A stretch of 64,000 bases of DNA from Paracoccus sp. (in: a-proteobacteria) (lineage in GTDB: Bacteria > Pseudomonadota > Alphaproteobacteria > Rhodobacterales > Rhodobacteraceae). The stretch spans positions 1 through 64,000 of the forward strand of contig NZ_JAUNTN010000004.1 of NCBI RefSeq assembly GCF_030538695.1, read 5' to 3'. The position numbers were made by a program, and so were the translations under genes. The notes beneath the pieces were generated by a model. It was not told the DNA's origin. It saw nothing but the letters and a program-made list of their open reading frames with translations, and searched no databases. Shown one piece after another: positions 37,749 to 47,704 of the stretch (the stretch's first letter is position 1; each line of letters opens with the position of its first letter).

Positions 37749-38285
37749 TCAGCCAAGCCAATCATCCGTGCTGACAACCTGACCATAGCCAAAGGCGAAA
37801 GCCGCCATCATCGCCGCCTGCACCTGCGCAGCGGGGGTGGTGACGCCGCCGAACTCCAGATCGCGGGTGGCGCAGGCGTCGTGAATGGTCGTGGTCGAAA
37901 AGCCAAGGTCATTGGCCGCCCGCACCGCCGCATCGACGCACATATGGCTCATCGCGCCGATCACCGCGACCAGCTCGACACCATGATCGCGCAGGATCGC
38001 CTCCAGTCCCGTATCACGAAAGGAATTGACGCGGTTCTTGGTCACAACCGGCTCGCCCGCCGCCGGGGCAACGGTTTCGTGGCTCTCGACGCCGGGGGTG
38101 CCGGGAATGAAGATCGGGCCTTGCGGAAACTCATGCCGGACATGCACGACCAGATCGCCACGCGAACGGGCATCCGCGATGACGCGGGCGGCATTGGCGG
38201 CAGCGGCCTCGATCCCGACCAGAGGGTAATTGCCGCCGGGGAAATATTCTTTCTGAATATCAACAACAAGAATAGCGCGTTTCAT
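37749..38285 (-). CDS. Isochorismatase-like cysteine hydrolase
   Basis: The 178-residue enzyme carries the family triad D9 (ILVVDIQKEYF), K83 (VVTKNRVNSF) and C116 (GAMSHMCVDAAVRAANDLGF), with the usual cis-peptide region just before the cysteine. Family members hydrolyse amides such as nicotinamide or ureidoacrylate, or vinyl ethers; substrate unknown. ATG 38285 follows AAAGGA. It is 15 bases downstream of the MBL-fold gene on the same strand, so the two are probably one operon. Confidence 0.9.
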   Translation of the reverse strand: MKRAILVVDIQKEYFPGGNYPLVGIEAAAANAARVIADARSRGDLVVHVRHEFPQGPIFIPGTPGVESHETVAPAAGEPVVTKNRVNSFRDTGLEAILRDHGVELVAVIGAMSHMCVDAAVRAANDLGFSTTTIHDACATRDLEFGGVTTPAAQVQAAMMAAFAFGYGQVVSTDDWLG

Positions 38286-38300
38286 GGGCTTTCCTTTCAC

Positions 38301-39158
38301 TTACAGTTGGATCATCTGGCCATCACCCGGCACATACAGCCGGTCGGCAAAGCCATTCTGACGGGCAAAGCTGCGCAACTCGGCCCGCGTCAGGATACAA
38401 TGGTTCACCGATTCCATATGGGTGGCAATCAGCGTTGCGTTGGGTGCGGCATCAGCCACGGCCTTCACATCCTCGGCCCCCATGATGATCGGACCGACGC
38501 CGGGCAGCATCGCATAGCCCGCGTTCAGGATCACCACCTCGGGGCGGTGGGTGTCCAGCGCATCCCGCACCTGCTGGTTCCAGATCGTATCGCCCGCCAG
38601 ATAAATCACCGGCTGGCCCTCGGCGGCAAAGGCTACGCCCATGACCTGCCCCAGCAGATCACCGGCAGCGGCAATGGCCGCAGGGGTGCCATGCGTCCCT
38701 TCGGTCCGGGTCAGGGTGACACCGTTGAAATCCGCGCTGCCCGCCAGCACCCGCACATCGGTGAACCCCTGATCGTGCAGGATTTCCGCATCCGCCTGAT
38801 TTTGCACGAAAACCGGCACATCCTTCGGCAAGGCATCCTGCGCGGGTTTGTCCCAGTGATCTTCGTGCAGATGGGTCAGAATGACGGCATCAACCTTAAT
38901 GATCTCATCAACCGGAAAGGGCAGATAGCCCGCAGGGTTGCGCAATTCGCTGTTGGCGGTGCCGGGAAAGCCCGGAAAGGCATAGCGGTCAGCCAGCATC
39001 GGATCGACCAGAAAGCGCGTGCCGGCATAGTCGATCCACAGCGTTGCATTGCGGATTTGCGTCACCTGCGGGCGGGCGATAGCCGCCTGCACCGGGGCAG
39101 CAAGCGGCAAGGTCATGGCGGCGCCGGTCAGGGCGATAAAATTGCGGCGGGTGGTCAT
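38301..39158 (-). CDS. Exported MBL-fold metallohydrolase
   Basis: The 285-residue protein starts with a Tat-like signal (MTTRRNFIALTGAAMTLPLA). The metal motif is ILTHLHEDHWD (HxHxDH), with further His residues in GTHGTP, Asp in LAGDTIW and His in IATHMESVNHC, as in the UlaG/L-ascorbate-lactonase-like branch. It probably hydrolyses a lactone, ester or phosphodiester outside the cytoplasm. AGGAG precedes ATG 39158. It is divergent from the GlxA-type regulator, which may control it and the isochorismatase gene (inference from position). Confidence 0.85.
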   Translation of the reverse strand: MTTRRNFIALTGAAMTLPLAAPVQAAIARPQVTQIRNATLWIDYAGTRFLVDPMLADRYAFPGFPGTANSELRNPAGYLPFPVDEIIKVDAVILTHLHEDHWDKPAQDALPKDVPVFVQNQADAEILHDQGFTDVRVLAGSADFNGVTLTRTEGTHGTPAAIAAAGDLLGQVMGVAFAAEGQPVIYLAGDTIWNQQVRDALDTHRPEVVILNAGYAMLPGVGPIIMGAEDVKAVADAAPNATLIATHMESVNHCILTRAELRSFARQNGFADRLYVPGDGQMIQL

Positions 39159-39258
39159 CGTGATCTCCTGTTCTTTGCCCTGTATGTGGGCAAAAGCGGC
39201 TTGCATCACCATTGGCGCTATCGACATAATCCGAGGTAATACCGACAAAGAGGCCGCC

Positions 39259-40185
39259 ATGACCGATACCATCCGCATTGGCCTGCTGCATTATCCGGCA
39301 GCACAGCAAGCCGCGCTGCTGGGGCTGGCCGACCTGTTCGCCATTGCGGGCCAACAGGCTGCGACCACCCTGCCCCGGCTTGAGGTTCTGCATCTGTGCG
39401 ACCTCAACGCCCCACGGCCCGAGCCGCTGCCAGATGTGATCATCCTGCCGCCCTCACTGGCCGCACCGATCAGCACCACGGCGGCTGAACCGCTGGTTCC
39501 GGGGCTGCTGGCGGCGCATGAGCGCGGAGCGGTGCTGGCCTCGGTCTGCGCGGGCGCGTTTCTGCTGGCCGAAACCGGACTTCTGAACGGCCGCCGGGCC
39601 ACAACACATTGGGCCTACACCAGCGATTTTGCCGCACGTTTTCCAAAGGTTGAACTGGATGCCGACCGGCTGATCGTCGATGAAGGCAAGCTGATCACCG
39701 CAGGCGGGATGATGGCATGGACCGATTTGGGGCTGGTGCTGGTGGACCGCCTTCTTGGGACACAGGTCATGCTGGCCACGGCGCAGATACTTCTGATCGA
39801 CCCGCCGGGACGCGAGCAGCGATTCTACAGCAACTTCGCCCCCCGCCTGAACCACGGCGACGCAGCCATCCTGAAGGTGCAGCACTGGTTGCAGGACACC
39901 GACGGTCACAATGCCCGCCTGCCCGATCTGGCGGCCCGCGCCGGGTTGGAAGAACGCACCTTTTTGCGCCGGTTCCAGAAGGCCACAGGAATGACCTCGA
40001 CCGAATATGCACAGCGCCTGCGGATCGACCGCGCACGTCAGATATTGCAATCCACCACACAACCCATTGACAGCATCGCATGGGCTGTCGGCTATCGTGA
40101 TCCGGCTGCGTTTCGCAAACTGTTCCAGCGTATCACCGGGCTGACACCGGGGGCTTACCGGCGACGCTTTCGAGCGATGGGCTGA
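39259..40185 (+). CDS. GlxA-type AraC-family transcription regulator
   Basis: The 308-residue protein combines an N-terminal DJ-1/PfpI-like domain (residues 1-180; SVCAGAFLLAETGLLNGRRA holds the nucleophile-elbow Cys) with a C-terminal AraC DNA-binding domain (LPDLAARAGLEERTFLRRFQ, SIAWAVGYRDPAAFRKLFQR). It probably activates genes on sensing a small molecule. ATG 39259 follows AAAGAGG. It is divergent from the MBL-fold/isochorismatase pair, 100 bases away, a common layout for activator and target. Confidence 0.9.
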   Translation: MTDTIRIGLLHYPAAQQAALLGLADLFAIAGQQAATTLPRLEVLHLCDLNAPRPEPLPDVIILPPSLAAPISTTAAEPLVPGLLAAHERGAVLASVCAGAFLLAETGLLNGRRATTHWAYTSDFAARFPKVELDADRLIVDEGKLITAGGMMAWTDLGLVLVDRLLGTQVMLATAQILLIDPPGREQRFYSNFAPRLNHGDAAILKVQHWLQDTDGHNARLPDLAARAGLEERTFLRRFQKATGMTSTEYAQRLRIDRARQILQSTTQPIDSIAWAVGYRDPAAFRKLFQRITGLTPGAYRRRFRAMG

Positions 40186-40192
40186 AATATGA

Positions 40193-40219
40193 AACGGGTC
40201 GCCCGTCAGGCGACCCGTT
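40193..40219. terminator. Bidirectional terminator between the AraC regulator and nrdJ
   Basis: AACGGGTCGCC (40193-40203) and GGCGACCCGTT (40209-40219) form a perfect 11-bp stem with a 5-base loop. On the minus strand it is followed by TCATATTT. It can serve both convergent genes. Confidence 0.75.
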
Positions 40220-40288
40220 CCCGCGTCTTCTGCGCGACTGCCCGAGAGGTTCGCCACCCGGTTGCCCGGATGGCGCGGCGTTAACCTG

Positions 40289-43200
40289 TTAACTGCAACC
40301 GCTGGTGCCGCCGCAAGTATTGCACTTCATACAGGTGCCGTTGCGCACCAGCGTGTAGTTGCCACATTCACCGCAGGGGTCTCCCTCATAGCCCTGCATC
40401 TTGGCCTTGGCACGGGCGTCCATTGACACCGCGATGGTGCCGGTTTCAGCCACCGCCGTGCCGCTGCCGGTATCCAGCGCCACCGCAGAAGTGGTTTGCA
40501 GCATCATCAGATCCTGCGGCAGACGCTTGCGCAGATAGCCGGTCGAGCTGATCTGTTTCAGCATCTCAAGACTGCGGGATTTTTCCTCGGACACAGGTGC
40601 GATATTGCGGCCTTCGTCCTCGCCGCCGCCCATATCGTCAAACCGCGCGCCCTGCGGTTTCACATGCGCCAGATCGGTGCGGTCCAGATAGGACACAGCC
40701 AGTTCGCGGAACACATAATCCAGAATAGATGTGGCATTCTTGATGCTGTCATTGCCCTGCACCATCCCCGCCGGTTCAAAGCGGGTGAAGGTAAAGGCGT
40801 CCACGAACTCCTCCAGCGGCACACCATATTGCAGGCCAACCGACACCGCGATGGCGAAATTGTTCATCATCGCCCGGAAGCCCGCGCCTTCCTTGTGCAT
40901 GTCGATGAAGATTTCGCCAAGCGCACCGTCGTCATATTCCCCGGTGCGCAGGTAAACCTTATGCCCACCGACGACGGCCTTTTGCGTATAGCCCTTGCGG
41001 CGGCTGGGCAGCTTTTCGCGGTGGCTGCGGACCATTTCCTTGACGATGATCTTTTCGACCACCTTTTCGGCAATCACCGCCGCCTTTTCCTGCGGGCTGC
41101 CGGTTTCAAGGATTTCGGCGGCGTCCTCATCATCCTCGACCAGCGCGCTGGCCAGCGGCTGCGACAGTTTCGAGCCATCCCGATACAGCGCGTTCGCCTT
41201 GATCCCCAGCGACCAGGACAGCTCATAAGCCGCCAGCGCATCGGCAATGGTGGCGTCATTGGGCATGTTGATAGTTTTGGAAATCGCGCCGCTGATGAAC
41301 GACTGCGCCGCCGCCATCATGCGGATATGACTGTCAACCGACAGGTAGCGGGTGCCGCGCTTGCCGCAAATATTGGCGCAGTCAAACACCGCATAGTGTT
41401 CGGGCCGCAGGAAGGGCGCACCCTCCAGCGTCATTGTGCCGCAAACGTGGTCATTGGCAGCGTCGATCTGCGCACGGTCAAAGCCAAGGTGGCGCAGCAG
41501 ATCAAACGTTGGATCGTTCAGCTTTTCCGCCGGAATACCAAGGGTTTCGCGGCAGAACGCCTCACCCAAGGTCCATTGATTGAACACGAAGCGGATATCA
41601 AAGGCCGAAGCCAGCGCGGCGTCGATCTTTTCCAGCTCACGCGGGCCGAAGCCATGGCCGACCAGCGCCGCGTGGTTGATGCCGGGACAATTGCCAAGGC
41701 TGGCATGGCCGACAGCATAGGCGATGATTTCCTCGATCTCGGCGCTGGAATAGCCAAGAACCTCCAGCGCGGCGGGAACCGAGTGGTTGATGATCTTGAA
41801 ATAACCGCCGCCTGCCAGTTTCTTGAACTTGACCAGCGCAAAATCAGGCTCGATCCCGGTGGTGTCGCAGTCCATGACCAGACCGATGGTCCCGGTCGGC
41901 GCGATCACCGTGGCCTGCGCGTTGCGGAAGCCGTGCTCCTCGCCCAAGGTCAGGGCCTCGTCCCAGGCGGTGCGGGCCAGGCTGACAAGCTGTTGGTCGG
42001 GGCAGTTCACCGCATCCAGCGCCACCGGCGCGACATTCACCCCTTCATAAGCACCGCTGCCATGGGCCGCTGCACGATGGTTGCGGATCACCCGCAGCAT
42101 GTGGTCGGCATTGCGCGCATAGCCGGGGAAAGCACCCAGCTCGCCCGCCATCTCGGCGCTGGTGGCATAGGACACGCCGGTCATCAGCGCGGTCAGCGCC
42201 CCGCACAGCGCGCGGCCCTGATCGCTGTCATAGCCAAGGCCCATATTCATCAGCAAGCCACCGATATTGGCATAGCCAAGCCCAAGCGTGCGGTAATCAT
42301 AGGACCGCTGCGCGATTTCCTTGGACGGGAATTGCGCCATCAGCACGCTGATTTCCAGCGTCACCGTCCACAGCCGCGTCGCGTGGATATAGCCGCCCGC
42401 ATCGAACTGACCGTCATGCAGGAAGGTCAGCAGGTTCATCGAGGCAAGGTTGCAGGCGGTATCGTCAAGGAACATATATTCGCTGCACGGATTCGACCCG
42501 CGGATCGCGCCATCCTCCGGGCAGGTATGCCATGCGTTCACCGTGTCGTGGAACTGGATGCCGGGGTCGGCGCAAGCCCATGCGGCATGGCCGATCTGAT
42601 CCCACAATTCACGGGCATTGACGGTCTTGGCGACCTTGCCATCGGTGCGGCGCAGCAATTCCCACGGCGCATCGTCACGCACAGCTTTCAGGAACGCATC
42701 CGTCACCCGAACCGAGTTGTTCGAGTTCTGCCCCGAAACGCTGATATAGGCCTCAGAGTCCCAATCCGTATCGTAGGTCGGGAACTCAATGGAATCAAAC
42801 CCCTGCCGTGCATATTGCAGAACGCGGTTGATATAGGTTTCCGGGATCATCGCACGTTTCGCGGCACGGATCGCGGTTTTCAGCCCCGCGTTCTTTGCCG
42901 GGTCGGTGGCATCATCCATGCTGCCATCCCATTCACGGATCGCGGCAAAAATCTCGTTCAGCCGCGCCTCATGCATCTTGGAACCGGCGACCAGAGAGGC
43001 GACCTTTTGTTCCTCGATCACCTTCCAGTTGATGAACTGTTCAATATCGGGGTGATCCATGTCGCAGATCACCATTTTCGCGGCCCGGCGCGTGGTGCCG
43101 CCGGATTTGATCGCACCCGCCGCGCGGTCGCCGATCTTCAGGAACCCCATCAGGCCACTGGACTTGCCGCCGCCCGACAGCTTTTCCCCCTCGCCGCGCA

Positions 43201-43912
43201 GGCTGGAAAAATTGGTGCCGGTGCCGGACCCGTATTTGAACAGCCGCGCCTCACGCACCCACAGATCCATGATGCCGCCTTCGTTCACCAGATCGTCGCT
43301 GACCGACTGGATAAAGCAGGCGTGCGGCTGCGGGTGTTCATAGGCGCTGTCGGATTTGACCAGCTTGCCGGTCTTGTAATCGACATAATAATGCCCCTGC
43401 GACGGACCATCGATGCCATAGGCCCAATGCAGCCCGGTGTTGAACCATTGTGGGCTGTTCGGCGCAGCCATCTGCCGGGCCAGCATGAAGCGCATCTCGT
43501 CATAATAGGCGCGGGCGTCGGATTCAGCGGTGAAATAGCCGCCCTTCCAGCCCCAATAGGCCCAGGCACCGGCCAGACGGTCGAACACCTGCCGGGCGCT
43601 GGTTTCGCCGCCGAAACGCGCGTCCTCAGGCAGACCGGCCAGCGCCTCATCATCGGGGACCGAGCGCCACAGGAACTCTGGCACGCCCTTTTCCTTGACC
43701 CGTTTCAGCGCCGCCGGGATGCCCGCTTTGCGGAAATATTTCTGCGCGATCACATCAGAGGCGACCTGAGACCAGCCCGCCGGCACCTCAACCGAGTCAT
43801 TGCGGAACACGATGGTGCCGTCAGGATTGCGGATTTCGCTGGTGGTGGTGGTGAAGTCAATCTCGCCATAGGCACCCGATTTCTCGGTCGTAAAACGACG
43901 CGCGATCCGCAT
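40289..43912 (-). CDS. nrdJ: Vitamin B12-dependent (class II) ribonucleotide reductase NrdJ, long form
   Basis: The 1207-residue enzyme reduces ribonucleotides to deoxyribonucleotides with adenosylcobalamin as radical source, without oxygen. Visible marks are [25 protein letters not shown], the active-site stretch [40 protein letters not shown] and a C-terminal cysteine cluster ([30 protein letters not shown]) that can shuttle electrons. Length agrees with the alphaproteobacterial long form. ATG 43912 follows AAGGAACAGGAT. It has its own promoter region and terminator. A second, smaller class II enzyme is encoded at 52028. Confidence 0.97.
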   Translation of the reverse strand: MRIARRFTTEKSGAYGEIDFTTTTSEIRNPDGTIVFRNDSVEVPAGWSQVASDVIAQKYFRKAGIPAALKRVKEKGVPEFLWRSVPDDEALAGLPEDARFGGETSARQVFDRLAGAWAYWGWKGGYFTAESDARAYYDEMRFMLARQMAAPNSPQWFNTGLHWAYGIDGPSQGHYYVDYKTGKLVKSDSAYEHPQPHACFIQSVSDDLVNEGGIMDLWVREARLFKYGSGTGTNFSSLRGEGEKLSGGGKSSGLMGFLKIGDRAAGAIKSGGTTRRAAKMVICDMDHPDIEQFINWKVIEEQKVASLVAGSKMHEARLNEIFAAIREWDGSMDDATDPAKNAGLKTAIRAAKRAMIPETYINRVLQYARQGFDSIEFPTYDTDWDSEAYISVSGQNSNNSVRVTDAFLKAVRDDAPWELLRRTDGKVAKTVNARELWDQIGHAAWACADPGIQFHDTVNAWHTCPEDGAIRGSNPCSEYMFLDDTACNLASMNLLTFLHDGQFDAGGYIHATRLWTVTLEISVLMAQFPSKEIAQRSYDYRTLGLGYANIGGLLMNMGLGYDSDQGRALCGALTALMTGVSYATSAEMAGELGAFPGYARNADHMLRVIRNHRAAAHGSGAYEGVNVAPVALDAVNCPDQQLVSLARTAWDEALTLGEEHGFRNAQATVIAPTGTIGLVMDCDTTGIEPDFALVKFKKLAGGGYFKIINHSVPAALEVLGYSSAEIEEIIAYAVGHASLGNCPGINHAALVGHGFGPRELEKIDAALASAFDIRFVFNQWTLGEAFCRETLGIPAEKLNDPTFDLLRHLGFDRAQIDAANDHVCGTMTLEGAPFLRPEHYAVFDCANICGKRGTRYLSVDSHIRMMAAAQSFISGAISKTINMPNDATIADALAAYELSWSLGIKANALYRDGSKLSQPLASALVEDDEDAAEILETGSPQEKAAVIAEKVVEKIIVKEMVRSHREKLPSRRKGYTQKAVVGGHKVYLRTGEYDDGALGEIFIDMHKEGAGFRAMMNNFAIAVSVGLQYGVPLEEFVDAFTFTRFEPAGMVQGNDSIKNATSILDYVFRELAVSYLDRTDLAHVKPQGARFDDMGGGEDEGRNIAPVSEEKSRSLEMLKQISSTGYLRKRLPQDLMMLQTTSAVALDTGSGTAVAETGTIAVSMDARAKAKMQGYEGDPCGECGNYTLVRNGTCMKCNTCGGTSGCS

Positions 43913-44269
43913 ATCCTGTTCCTTCTGTCCCGTTACGCGCAGCCGCCCGCGACCGGCGGTTGCCATCGCAACAGCGGCCCAAAGCTCTGCATCTGTTTTC
44001 TGACGATGCCACCAGATATTGTGGGTCGGCGGCCTTGCCTGCACAACCTGACGCAATCGGATCACGCAAACAAGCGCATTGTTTGTTTGACAACACCGCA
44101 AGATATTGTTCCGCGCCCCCTGCCGCACCCTATGTTTCGTGTTTTTCCAATGCTGGCGGGGTTTTGCAGGACAAACCGCCCGAATCGGATCAGAGCGGTT
44201 TTTCGCCGCACCCCGGACGATCAGATTTCGCGCATAGGTTGTTCCCGGATTACCCCCGGCGAAAGCGGC
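43913..44269. promoter_or_regulatory. Upstream region of nrdJ with NrdR-like box and a strong inverted repeat
   Basis: No gene is supported in these 357 bases. CCACCAGATATTGTGG (44009-44024) matches the NrdR-type box at 54401 at 12 of 16 positions and lies about 100 bases before the nrdJ start. CAAACAA (44067-44073) and TTGTTTG (44079-44085) form a perfect 7-bp inverted repeat with a 5-base spacer. A weaker box-like copy, CCGCAAGATATTGTTC, is at 44096-44111. I looked for a cobalamin riboswitch and did not see its conserved boxes. Confidence 0.5.
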
Positions 44270-44812
44270 TCAATTGCTGCGTCGCGGCAGAATCACCCCG
44301 GCATCACTCACGATCAGATCCAGCGGCTGATCGGTCGGTTCCAGTGGCAAAGCGTCCTGCTGCTGACAGGCCCATGCGAAACCGATGGCCACGACCGGCC
44401 CCGCCGCCCGCAATTGCGCCAGCGTGCGGTCGTAATAGCCGCCGCCATAGCCCAGCCGGTTGCCGCCTGCATCAAAGGCCAAAAGCGGCACGATCAGCAC
44501 TTGTGGGGTGATCTGCGGGGCCTGCTCGCCGGGGTGGCTGGTTCCCATCGGCCCGGCCTCCAGCGCATCGCCCGGCTGCCAGCGGCGAAAGATCAGCGGC
44601 ACCGCACGGCCCGGCACCACCGGCAGGCAGAGCGGGCCGGAATGGACGGTCATCGCTGCGCGAGGGTCGATTTCATCGCCCATCGGCCAGAACCCGGCCA
44701 GAGCCTGTCCCGCATAAGGAACCAGCGCCTGAGACAGAAAGCGGTCAGCGGCAATCTGGTCCCCCCGCGCCCGACGCGCCGCCAGCGCCGCACGGCGGGC
44801 CTGATCCTTCAC
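44270..44812 (-). CDS. 5-formyltetrahydrofolate cyclo-ligase
   Basis: The 180-residue enzyme converts 5-formyl-THF to 5,10-methenyl-THF with ATP. The family signature is clear: LIVPLLAFDAGGNRLGYGGG followed by YYDRTLAQLR, and an N-terminal basic helix [14 protein letters not shown]. It starts with GTG at 44812, overlapping the mgtE stop by 3 bases, so translation is coupled. Confidence 0.92.
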   Translation of the reverse strand: MKDQARRAALAARRARGDQIAADRFLSQALVPYAGQALAGFWPMGDEIDPRAAMTVHSGPLCLPVVPGRAVPLIFRRWQPGDALEAGPMGTSHPGEQAPQITPQVLIVPLLAFDAGGNRLGYGGGYYDRTLAQLRAAGPVVAIGFAWACQQQDALPLEPTDQPLDLIVSDAGVILPRRSN

Positions 44813-46194
44813 AGCAGAACCAGCGTGGCCAGCCCCAGAAAGGCAAAGAACCCAATCACATCCGTCAGTGTTGTGACAAAGGTTGGCGAGGCCAGCGCCG
44901 GATCTGCCCCGGCCCGGTCCAGCGCCAGCGGCACCAGAATCCCGCCAAGCGCGGCCACCGTCAGGTTGATAATCATGGCCACGGCGATCACCATGCTTAA
45001 TGCCGGATCGCGGAACCAGATAAAGGCCACGGCCGCCATCACCACGGCAAAGGTCGCGCCATTTGTCAGCCCCACAGCGGCCTCGCGGCGGATGATGCGC
45101 CACATATTCGATTCGGTCAGCGTCTTGGTTGCCAGACCGCGCACCACCACGGTCAGCGTCTGCGTCCCCGCATTGCCGCCCATTGAGGCCACAATCGGCA
45201 TCAGCACCGCCAGCGCCACCAGCCGGGCGATGGAATCCTCGAACACCGAGATCACTGTCGCTGCCAGCAGCGCGGTCAGGATATTCACCCCCAGCCACGG
45301 AATCCGCTGACGCACGGTTTCCGCCACCGTATCCGAAATACTGGAATCATCACCCACACCGGCAAGGCGCAGGATGTCTTCCTCATGTTCCTCGTCCAGC
45401 ACCGACATGGCGTCGTCGATGGTGATAACCCCCACCAGCCGGTCGGCGTCATCCACCACAGGCGCGGAAATCAGGTGGTATTTGTTGAAGGCAAAGGCGA
45501 CATCGCCCTCATCCTGCTCAACGTGGATGGTGCGGAAACTGTCCTCGGTGATGTCGCGCAGCTTGGTATAACGCCCCGAGGACAGCACCTTGCCCAAGGT
45601 CACATAGCCCACCGGGCGGCGGCGCGGGTCCACCAGAATGACGTGATAGAACTGTTCCGGCAGCCAGTCCTCGCTGCGCAGAAAGTCGATGGTCTCGCCT
45701 ACATTCCAATGCTCCGGCGCGGTCACCACCTCGGACTGCATCAGACGGCCCGCTGAATATTCAGGGTAGGTCAGCGACTGCTGAACCGCCACCCGGTCGG
45801 ATTCGTCCAGCGCAGCAAGGATTTCCTGCCGTTCGCCCTCGTCCATATCTTCGATCAGGTCCACCACGTCGTCGGTGTCCATCTCGCGGACGGCCTCGGC
45901 CACGACCTCGGGGGGCAGTTGTTCCAGCACCTCGTCACGGATTGATTCGTCGATTTCCGACAGAATTTCGCCGTCGATCTCGTCGGAATAGAGATTCAGA
46001 AACTCGCGCCGGTCGCCTGCGGAAAGCTGCTCGATCACATCCGCAATGTCGGCGGCGTGCATCGGCTCAAGGATTTCATCCAGCGCGGGCTGGTTTTCCT
46101 GCTCGATTGCCTCGACGATCTGTTCGATCACCTCGGCCGAGGGGCTGTATTCGTCATCGTCATCCGCTTCGCGGCGGCGGGTATCGTCGGTCAC
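44809..46194 (-). CDS. mgtE: Magnesium transporter MgtE
   Basis: The 461-residue protein has the MgtE layout: an acidic N-terminal domain (about 15-140), two CBS domains (about 140-265, with VGYVTLGKVLSSGRY and LVGVITIDDAMSVLDEE) and five membrane spans (about 290-461, with PIVASMGGNAGTQTLTVVVR carrying the pore motif). It imports Mg2+ with cytoplasmic gating by Mg2+. GTG start at 46194 follows GGAGG. Co-transcribed with the cyclo-ligase gene. Confidence 0.95.
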   Translation of the reverse strand: MTDDTRRREADDDDEYSPSAEVIEQIVEAIEQENQPALDEILEPMHAADIADVIEQLSAGDRREFLNLYSDEIDGEILSEIDESIRDEVLEQLPPEVVAEAVREMDTDDVVDLIEDMDEGERQEILAALDESDRVAVQQSLTYPEYSAGRLMQSEVVTAPEHWNVGETIDFLRSEDWLPEQFYHVILVDPRRRPVGYVTLGKVLSSGRYTKLRDITEDSFRTIHVEQDEGDVAFAFNKYHLISAPVVDDADRLVGVITIDDAMSVLDEEHEEDILRLAGVGDDSSISDTVAETVRQRIPWLGVNILTALLAATVISVFEDSIARLVALAVLMPIVASMGGNAGTQTLTVVVRGLATKTLTESNMWRIIRREAAVGLTNGATFAVVMAAVAFIWFRDPALSMVIAVAMIINLTVAALGGILVPLALDRAGADPALASPTFVTTLTDVIGFFAFLGLATLVLL

Positions 46195-46260
46195 GGCGGG
46201 CCTCCATCAAGCGGAATGGGTGGGATGTCAGGGGCGGTTTAGGCGGTCAGGCCCGCGCGA

Positions 46261-47061
46261 TCAACCCGCCAAAAGCGCCAGCGCCTGCGCATGAAGATCA
46301 GCGGAACCGGCGGCAACCACCTGCCCACCGGGATGCGCCGGGCCGCCCTGCCAGTTGGTGACGATCCCGCCCGCCGCCTGAATGACCGCAATCGGCGCGG
46401 CGATGTCATAAGGTTGCAGGCCCGCTTCGATCACCAGATCAATCTGTCCCATCGCCAACAGCGCATAGGCATAGCAATCCAGCCCGTAACGGGTCAGCCG
46501 CACCCGGTCGCGCACCCGGTCAAAACCCGCGCGTTCCGCAGCGGTGCCAACCTCTGGAAAGGTCGTCATCAGGGTTGCATCCGCCAGCCCGCGCGCACAG
46601 GTCGCCAGCGGGCGGGTGCCATGCGGGCCAGTCAGCAGGGCATGACCAAAGCCACCCTCAAAGCGTTCCCCGATATAGGGCTGGTCGATCAGCCCATAGA
46701 CCGGGCCAGACGCATCCTCGACCGCGATCAGCACCCCCCAGCTTGGTGCGCCGCTGATAAAGGCGCGGGTGCCATCCACCGGGTCCAGCACCCAGCGCAG
46801 GCCCGAGCGGCCCGGCTGTTCGCCATATTCCTCACCCAGAATCCCATCATCGGGGCGCAATTCCGCCAGCAACGCCCGCATGGCGCGTTCAGCGGCACGG
46901 TCGGCCTCTGTCACCGGGTCGAACCCGCCCGCCTGCTTGTTATCGGTGGCCAGATCATCGTTACGGAACCGCGCCAACGTCTGCACCCGCGCAGCATCAG
47001 CCAGCCGGTGCGCAGCGGCACGGATGGAAGCAACCTCGGCGGCGGGAAAGGAACGGATCAT
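46261..47061 (-). CDS. hisN: Histidinol-phosphatase of the inositol-monophosphatase family
   Basis: The 266-residue enzyme has the IMPase metal sites: DPVTEADRAAE, GEEYGEQPG, VLDPVDGTRAFISGAPSWG and QPYDIAAPIAVIQAAGGIV. The GTRAFISG and LDCYAYALLAMGQIDLVIE stretches resemble the HisN histidinol-phosphatase subgroup, which dephosphorylates histidinol phosphate in histidine synthesis. Inositol monophosphatase cannot be fully excluded. Confidence 0.88.
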   Translation of the reverse strand: MIRSFPAAEVASIRAAAHRLADAARVQTLARFRNDDLATDNKQAGGFDPVTEADRAAERAMRALLAELRPDDGILGEEYGEQPGRSGLRWVLDPVDGTRAFISGAPSWGVLIAVEDASGPVYGLIDQPYIGERFEGGFGHALLTGPHGTRPLATCARGLADATLMTTFPEVGTAAERAGFDRVRDRVRLTRYGLDCYAYALLAMGQIDLVIEAGLQPYDIAAPIAVIQAAGGIVTNWQGGPAHPGGQVVAAGSADLHAQALALLAG

Positions 47062-47110
47062 GCGGGCCTCCTGCGTCAGCAGGTCCGGCTTACCCCGTCG
47101 GGCAGGATCA

Positions 47111-47130
47111 GGCCAGCAGGAAAGCTGGCC
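47111..47130 (-). terminator. Hairpin after the XRE regulator gene
   Basis: GGCCAGC (47111-47117) and GCTGGCC (47124-47130) form a perfect 7-bp stem 9 bases after the stop of the regulator gene. There is no T run, so termination may be partial. Confidence 0.4.
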
Positions 47131-47139
47131 CGAATCGGT

Positions 47140-47502
47140 TCAGGCGGCGTCCGACAGCACGCGGGCCAGTTCAAAGATCTGGCGGCGCTGGCTTTCGGGC
47201 ATGGCGTAATAGGCCCGCACCAGTTGCAGCGCCTCTTTGTCGCCAAGGATGTCATGTTCGGCGGCAGGCTGTGGCACAGTGCCATCTTCCAGACCGTCAA
47301 AAAAGAAACTGACAGAAACATCCATCGCGTGCGCAATGTCCCAAAGGCGCGATGCCGACACCCGGTTCATCCCGGTTTCATATTTCTGGATTTGCTGAAA
47401 CTTGATTCCGACCTTATCAGCCAATTGCTGCTGGGTCATGCCAATCAGCCAGCGGCGATGGCGGATACGCTTTCCAACATGGATATCAACAGCGTGGGTC
47501 AT
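47140..47502 (-). CDS. XRE-family helix-turn-helix regulator
   Basis: The 120-residue protein has a Cro/C1-type HTH at residues 8-63 (GKRIRHRRWLIGMTQQQLAD, KVGIKFQQIQKYETGMNRVS) and an acidic/helical tail with EALQLVRAYYAMPESQRRQI. It resembles the SinR-like regulators common in Rhizobiales and Rhodobacterales. It is divergent from the quinone oxidoreductase gene; repeats in the gap (GGCGGTTCAGTT twice, CACCCCTTAC twice) may be binding sites. Confidence 0.88.
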   Translation of the reverse strand: MTHAVDIHVGKRIRHRRWLIGMTQQQLADKVGIKFQQIQKYETGMNRVSASRLWDIAHAMDVSVSFFFDGLEDGTVPQPAAEHDILGDKEALQLVRAYYAMPESQRRQIFELARVLSDAA

Positions 47503-47509
47503 GTTTTGT

Positions 47510-47683
47510 CACCCCTTACTCAATCCAAGGTTTTGTAACCCGGAATGATTCGCTTTTCGAGGGTGTGACCAAGCGAAATCTTAACGACCTGACTAAAAAG
47601 ACAGGTCCGTTGCCAAACTGGCGGTTCAGTTCGGCTTTTCTTTTCTTTACAGGCGGTTCAGTTTCGCTTCTAGCACCCCTTAC
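47510..47683. promoter_or_regulatory. Paired direct repeats in the XRE / quinone oxidoreductase intergenic region
   Basis: GGCGGTTCAGTT occurs at 47620-47631 and 47652-47663, a 32-base period (about three helix turns). CACCCCTTAC occurs at 47510-47519, just upstream of the XRE start, and again at 47674-47683, just upstream of the oxidoreductase start. Such paired copies at both ends suggest operator sites. Confidence 0.45.
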
Positions 47684-47704
47684 AAGGCGAAAAGAGGCCC
47701 ATCA

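Noticed and set aside
44096..44111. CCGCAAGATATTGTTC as a second NrdR box of nrdJ
   Set aside because: Only 10 of 16 matches, and the 87-base distance to the better box is not a spacing known for NrdR pairs.
40496..45310. A 1604-codon plus-strand open frame antisense to nrdJ, the cyclo-ligase and mgtE
   Set aside because: The minus strand encodes three well-conserved proteins with all motifs. The antisense frame has no domain, no ribosome site and Arg/His/Gln-rich composition, as expected from third-position GC bias.
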